From an uncultured Ruminococcus sp. (GTDB lineage: Bacteria > Bacillota > Clostridia > Oscillospirales > Ruminococcaceae): a stretch of 26,043 bases of DNA. The stretch spans positions 1 through 26,043 of the forward strand of contig CALESG010000089.1 in assembly GCA_937907215.1 (NCBI GenBank), in the 5' to 3' direction. Of this stretch, positions 21,848 to 26,043 are shown one piece after another (positions within the stretch are counted from its first letter, which is position 1; each line of letters begins with the position of its first letter). The position numbers were made by a program, and so were the translations under genes. Below the pieces are notes generated by a model, which did no database searches, had not been told where the DNA came from, and saw only the letters and a program-made list of their open reading frames with translations.

Positions 21848-24235
21848 ATGAATAAATACGAAAAAATATTAGAGCTTGATAAGATACTTGAAATGCTGTC
21901 AGATAAGACCTCAAATGAAATATCCAAAAATATGGCACTTAAACTCAAGCCGGAAACAGATATTTCCCGTGTGCGTGAAGAACTTGCAAAGACTTCTGAA
22001 GCTTTGTCACTTGCCATGCGTTTTGGTACACCATCATTTTACAATTTCCGTGATATGCGTATGTCGCTAAGGCGTGTTAAATCAGGCGCAAGACTTTCGC
22101 TTAAAGATCTTATGGATATTGCAGTAATACTTAGACAAATTCAGGTTTTATCTGATTGGTATGATCACTGCTTTGATATGGATACTGAACTTGATTATCT
22201 TTTTTCACAGCTTACGCCAGTTCCATATCTTTTGGAAAAACTTGAGCGTTCCATTATTTCGGAAGATGAGATTGCAGATGCAGCAAGTGCAGCACTTTCT
22301 CAGATAAGACGAAAAATAAGTCGTTCACAACAGCATTTGCGTGACACACTTGATAAAATGGTACGCAACCAGGATGTTCAGAAATGCCTTCAGGATACAA
22401 GAGTAACACTGCGTGACGGACGCTTTGTTCTTCCGGTAAAAGCAGAACATCGTACTCATATACAGGGACTTATACACGATTCGTCAGCGTCCGGTCAGAC
22501 AATATTTATTGAGCCGATTTCCATAGTTGAAGCCAACAATGATATTCGTCTGCTTGAAGTTGAAGAGCAAGAAGAGATAGAACGCATTATCAAGGAGCTT
22601 TGTGAAGATTGTGCCTCATGGGCTGATGCTATTATAAATAACCACGGTGTGTGTGCAGAGTTGAATATATATTTTGCAAAAGCAAATCTTGCAGCTCAGA
22701 TGAAAGCATTCGAGCCTATTTTGTCTGATGATGGTATTATAGATTTGAAAAAGGCACGTCATCCGCTGATTCCTTCTGACCGTGTAGTACCTATATCATT
22801 TTCTCTTGGCGATAATTGCAATGCACTTATAATAACCGGTCCAAATACTGGCGGTAAGACCGTTGCATTAAAAACTTGTGGCTTGCTTACGCTTATGACT
22901 ATGTGCGGACTTCTTATTCCGGCAGCGGAAGGCAGCCGTATTTCTGTTTTTAAATCCGTTTATGCAAACATAGGTGATACTCAAAGCATTGAGCAAAATC
23001 TTTCTACATTTTCTGCTCATATGAAAGAAGTAATACACATTCTTGAGGAAGCCGATGACAGCTCTTTGGTACTTTTTGATGAGCTTGGTTCAGGTACTGA
23101 TCCTGTAGAAGGTGCGGCACTTGCTGAAGCTATAATATCAAGGCTTAAGGATAATGGTGCAAAGCTTATGGTAACAACACATTATCAGGAGCTGAAGCTC
23201 TATGCGACTGAACAGCCTGATGTTCAAAATGCGTCTTGTGAATTTGATGTAGAAAATATGCGTCCGACATATAGGCTTATAATAGGTGCACCAGGTAAAT
23301 CAAATGCATTTGCGATCACTGAAACACTTGGTCTTTCAAAAGATGTTATAAATCATGCTAAAACGCTTGTAAGTCAGGAAAATACACGCTTTGAAAAGGC
23401 TGTTGAGAAACTGGAGAATACACGTATTCAGCTTGAAAATGAACTTGAAAAGGCTGAAACAGCAAGAATAAAGGCAGAAGAACATGAAAAAGAGCTTGCT
23501 GATGAAATGGAGCAATTCCAAGAAGAAAAAGCTCAGCGTATGGAACAAGTACGCCTTCAGGTAAATAATATCATTGAAACAACAAAAGCAGAGTCAAACG
23601 CATTGCTTGATGAGCTCGATAAACTTAGAAAAGAAAAAGAAAAGGCGAACTTTGCAGATGCTGTATCTGCTGCAAAATCCGGCAGCAAGCAGAGATTTAA
23701 TAAGATGTACAATACAGCCAATCCTATTGACGATGTAACAGACGAAGAATATACTCTGCCACGTCCTTTAAAGAGTGGTGATACTGTTATTATTGCCGAT
23801 ACAAAGCAAAAGGGTATTATTGCAGGTAATGTAGACAGCAGCGGACAAGTTTTCGTTCAGATGGGTGTTATGAAAACAAAGGTCAAAGTTTCAAGACTAA
23901 GACTTGTTGAAAATCAACCCCAGAAGCAGCAGAAACAAAATGTCAGACCACAGAGAAAACAGGGAAGAGTATCTGCAAAAGCAGAACGCAGCGGTTCTAT
24001 GGAACTTGATATAAGAGGAAGAGCTTGTGATGAAGGTGTTTATGAAATGGAAGCATTTCTTGACCGTGCGGTTTTATCGCATATTTCAACAGTAACTATT
24101 ATACATGGAAAAGGAACCGGACTTCTTAGAAAGGCAGTTCATCAGCGGCTCAAAAAGCTGCCTTATGTAAAGTCATTTCGCCTTGGAGTATTTGGAGAAG
24201 GTGAAGATGGTGTAACTATTGTTACGCTTAAATGA
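21848..24235 (+). CDS. mutS2: Endonuclease/ribosome-rescue ATPase MutS2
   Basis: A 795-aa MutS-family ATPase without the mismatch-recognition domain. Helical lever region first, then the ATPase domain with Walker A GPNTGGKT (about residue 331), the ST-motif GDTQSIEQNLSTFS, Walker B LVLFDELGSGTDP and TTHYQELK. A long charged coiled coil (about 515-600) and a KOW-like segment precede the C-terminal Smr nuclease domain from about 718 (MELDIRGRACDEG, HGKGTGLLRKAV). Known roles are suppression of recombination and, in Bacillus (RqcU), splitting collided ribosomes. AGGAGG lies just before the ATG. Last gene of the operon, closed by a terminator. Confidence 0.97.
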   Translation: MNKYEKILELDKILEMLSDKTSNEISKNMALKLKPETDISRVREELAKTSEALSLAMRFGTPSFYNFRDMRMSLRRVKSGARLSLKDLMDIAVILRQIQVLSDWYDHCFDMDTELDYLFSQLTPVPYLLEKLERSIISEDEIADAASAALSQIRRKISRSQQHLRDTLDKMVRNQDVQKCLQDTRVTLRDGRFVLPVKAEHRTHIQGLIHDSSASGQTIFIEPISIVEANNDIRLLEVEEQEEIERIIKELCEDCASWADAIINNHGVCAELNIYFAKANLAAQMKAFEPILSDDGIIDLKKARHPLIPSDRVVPISFSLGDNCNALIITGPNTGGKTVALKTCGLLTLMTMCGLLIPAAEGSRISVFKSVYANIGDTQSIEQNLSTFSAHMKEVIHILEEADDSSLVLFDELGSGTDPVEGAALAEAIISRLKDNGAKLMVTTHYQELKLYATEQPDVQNASCEFDVENMRPTYRLIIGAPGKSNAFAITETLGLSKDVINHAKTLVSQENTRFEKAVEKLENTRIQLENELEKAETARIKAEEHEKELADEMEQFQEEKAQRMEQVRLQVNNIIETTKAESNALLDELDKLRKEKEKANFADAVSAAKSGSKQRFNKMYNTANPIDDVTDEEYTLPRPLKSGDTVIIADTKQKGIIAGNVDSSGQVFVQMGVMKTKVKVSRLRLVENQPQKQQKQNVRPQRKQGRVSAKAERSGSMELDIRGRACDEGVYEMEAFLDRAVLSHISTVTIIHGKGTGLLRKAVHQRLKKLPYVKSFRLGVFGEGEDGVTIVTLK

Positions 24236-24241
24236 TAGTTT

Positions 24242-24279
24242 CACTCTGACAGAGTTGTATCTTTGTCAGAGTGCTTTTT
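24242..24279 (+). terminator. Terminator after mutS2
   Basis: A 10-bp perfect stem CACTCTGACA with TGTCAGAGTG, followed by CTTTTT. Confidence 0.9.
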
Positions 24280-24310
24280 AATATTTTTATAATAAAAGGA
24301 GAGATGGAAA

Positions 24311-25705
24311 ATGGAAAAAACATCAGACAGAACATTTTTAGGCACTGAAAAAATAGGCGTTCTTATGAAAAAATTTGCAGTGCCGAGTATTATAGCAATG
24401 TTGGTGTCAGCATTATATAATATAGTTGACCAGTTGTTTATAGGTCAGTCAGTTGGAATAGACGGCAACGCAGCAACTAATATAGCCTTTCCGCTTACAA
24501 CATCATGTATAGCATTGGCATTGCTTTTTGGAATAGGCGGTGCGTCGTGTTTTAATCTATCAATGGGCAAAGGCGATGAAAAAAGAGCTGCTTATTTTGC
24601 AGGAAATTCATCTGCGATGCTTTTTATATGCGGCGTTGTACTTATGATAATAACGGAAATATTTCTTTCACCTATTCTTACGCTTTGCGGTGCAGAGGGC
24701 GGCATTGTCGAGGAGTATGCAGCTGTTTATGTACGTATCACTGCAATAGGATTTCCTTTTATGATACTTACCGCAGGCGGAGGACATATTATAAGAGCAG
24801 ACGGAAGTCCGCAGATGACAATGATTTGCAATATTGTCGGTGCAGTTATAAATGTTATACTCGATGCCTTGTTCGTTCTTGTGTTTAATTGGGGTATGGC
24901 AGGTGCTGCACTGGCAACTATTATAGGACAAATAATCTCTGCTGTAATAGTAATATATTATCTTAGAAATTATAAGACAGTAAAGCTTACAATAAAGCAT
25001 TTTATTCCTAAGTTTGTTAATGTAAAGCAAATTTCATTGCTTGGAATGGCATCTTGTTTTAATCAGCTTGCAATGATGGTAGTTCAGATCGTTATGAATC
25101 AGCTTCTTGCTACCTATGGAGAAAGTTCTAAGTATGGAGCAACTACAGCTATAGCAGTTGCAGGAATAGTTATGAAAGTATTCCAGGTATTCTTCTCATT
25201 TATTATTGGACTTTCTCAGGGAAGTCAACCTATCGAGAGTTATAATTACGGAGCTAAAAATTATGACAGAGTAAGAAAGGCACTTTTTCTCACTCTTGTG
25301 CTTGGAGGCGGATTATCTCTTATAGCATCTATTATATTTCAAGTATTTCCGGCAAATATTCTTTCACTGTTTGGTGAAGGCAATGATGATTACGTGGAGT
25401 TTGGTGTAAAGTTCTTCCGTATATTCTTAATTACAGCTATAATAAACTTTTTCCAGCCTATAGTGTCAACATTTTTTACATCAATAGGAAAGGCATATAA
25501 AGGTGTATTTTTATCACTTACAAGACAGTTCCTTTTCTTTATGCCATTATTATTTATATTCTCTTATATATGGAAGCTTGACGGTATAATGTATACCGCA
25601 CCTGCGGCAGATATACTTTCATTTTTAGTTACTATTATTATGATGAGTTTAGAGCTTAGATCAATGAAAAAATTAGAAATGAAAAAAGAAAAAGTTATGG
25701 TTTAA
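24311..25705 (+). CDS. MATE-family multidrug/cation efflux transporter
   Basis: A 464-aa membrane protein with about 12 hydrophobic helices in two homologous halves, the MATE plan: KKFAVPSIIAMLVSALYNIV, DQLFIGQSVG, FGIGGASCFNLSMGKGDE, GGGHIIRADGSPQMTM, and in the second half FFSFIIGLSQGSQPIESYNYGA with a run of transmembrane segments to the C-terminus. Such proteins exchange drugs or organic cations for Na+ or H+; the substrate cannot be read from the sequence. AAGGAG lies 8 bp before ATG 24311. An ATG at 24304 is out of frame. It is a single-gene unit between two terminators. Confidence 0.93.
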   Translation: MEKTSDRTFLGTEKIGVLMKKFAVPSIIAMLVSALYNIVDQLFIGQSVGIDGNAATNIAFPLTTSCIALALLFGIGGASCFNLSMGKGDEKRAAYFAGNSSAMLFICGVVLMIITEIFLSPILTLCGAEGGIVEEYAAVYVRITAIGFPFMILTAGGGHIIRADGSPQMTMICNIVGAVINVILDALFVLVFNWGMAGAALATIIGQIISAVIVIYYLRNYKTVKLTIKHFIPKFVNVKQISLLGMASCFNQLAMMVVQIVMNQLLATYGESSKYGATTAIAVAGIVMKVFQVFFSFIIGLSQGSQPIESYNYGAKNYDRVRKALFLTLVLGGGLSLIASIIFQVFPANILSLFGEGNDDYVEFGVKFFRIFLITAIINFFQPIVSTFFTSIGKAYKGVFLSLTRQFLFFMPLLFIFSYIWKLDGIMYTAPAADILSFLVTIIMMSLELRSMKKLEMKKEKVMV

Positions 25706-25752
25706 ATTTTATATTATACGCATTGAATGTATGATTTAATTTTAATAAAAAA

Positions 25753-25787
25753 GCTGTTGCAGAGATTTTAATTGCAACAGCCTTTTT
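25753..25787. terminator. Terminator after the MATE gene
   Basis: A 9-bp perfect stem GCTGTTGCA with TGCAACAGC, followed by CTTTTT; the A-run before it may let it work on the minus strand for the hydrogenase-like gene. The 112 bp from here to 25899 hold nothing I recognise. Confidence 0.88.
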
Positions 25788-25899
25788 ATTATTTTCATTT
25801 ACAAAACAAGCATATAGAGGGAAATATACACTTTAAAACAATCAAAAATTGAATGTGAGGGTCGTAGAGTGATCGAACTGTCGACAGCTTGTTTTTAAT

Positions 25900-26043
25900 T
25901 CATCGTTTCATATCAATGTTAATAGCACCTGTTCGCTTAAGGTTTTCTTCTACATTTCTGCTGTCTGCTTCGGAAAGAAGTTTTTCTCTGTCTTTCTTAA
26001 TATTTACAGGGTCACTGTGACGGCTTGGACCTCCAACACAGCC
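25900..26043 (-). CDS. C-terminus of a probable [FeFe]-hydrogenase-type iron-sulfur protein, cut by window edge
   Basis: The last 47 codons of a minus-strand gene, open to the window edge and ending TGA at 25900-25902. The visible start GCVGGPSRHSDPV matches the end of the H-cluster domain of [FeFe]-hydrogenase-like proteins, where a GGCxGG motif carries the cluster-bridging Cys; the tail (KKDREKLLSEADSRNVEENL) resembles the charged C-terminus of the clostridial hydrogenase-like sensory or HsfB-type proteins. Only this end is seen, so the subtype and activity are uncertain. An anaerobic fermenter would fit. Confidence 0.6.
   Translation of the reverse strand, partial: GCVGGPSRHSDPVNIKKDREKLLSEADSRNVEENLKRTGAINIDMKR

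Overview
The window looks like chromosomal DNA of a low-GC, Gram-positive anaerobe of the class Clostridia, most likely a Ruminococcus-type gut bacterium. This is inferred from AT-rich codon use, strong Shine-Dalgarno sites (AGGAGG), a lysine (L-box) riboswitch, a papain-like protease ending in a type I dockerin, a cohesin-like lipoprotein, the conserved Firmicutes block phoH-ybeY-era-yqzL-recO, and the end of a probable [FeFe]-hydrogenase-type protein. I see no tRNA, rRNA, CRISPR, prophage or transposase gene.

Layout. Positions 1-2965 (minus strand) hold a lysine/diaminopimelate operon, asd-dapA-dapB (dapB runs off the left edge), under a near-consensus promoter, lysine riboswitch and terminator. 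Positions 2997-5175 (plus) hold queA and tgt for queuosine tRNA modification. Next come a cell-wall amidase with an SH3 domain (plus), a convergent metallophosphoesterase (minus) and a D-Ala-D-Ala carboxypeptidase homologue (plus) that has lost its catalytic Ser and Lys. Positions 8893-12650 are a minus-strand operon: a 103-aa helical protein, a CbxX/SpoVK-type AAA+ ATPase, and the KtrB/KtrA potassium uptake pair. Divergent from it is a lipoprotein (12849-13799) with two cohesin half-modules in permuted order; converging on that is a secreted dockerin-bearing cysteine protease (14011-16308). A three-S1-domain RNA-binding protein and a 116-aa unknown follow on the minus strand. Positions 18359-24279 form a plus-strand operon phoH-ybeY-era-yqzL-like-recO-mutS2 (16S rRNA maturation, ribosome assembly, DNA repair and ribosome rescue). 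A MATE transporter follows, and the window ends inside the hydrogenase-like gene (minus).

Intergenic DNA carries three kinds of small inverted-repeat elements: a five-copy family with the terminus AGAACTTGTGTTCATAGGA (from a 164-bp near-palindrome down to 26-33 bp hairpins), one 180-bp element with perfect 21-bp inverted ends, and one 85-bp element at the predicted transcription start of the phoH operon. Promoter calls rest on hexamer and spacing matches only. Several start codons were moved from the longest ORF to the codon placed correctly after a Shine-Dalgarno site, including TTG or GTG starts for the phosphoesterase, ktrA and the yqzL-like gene.
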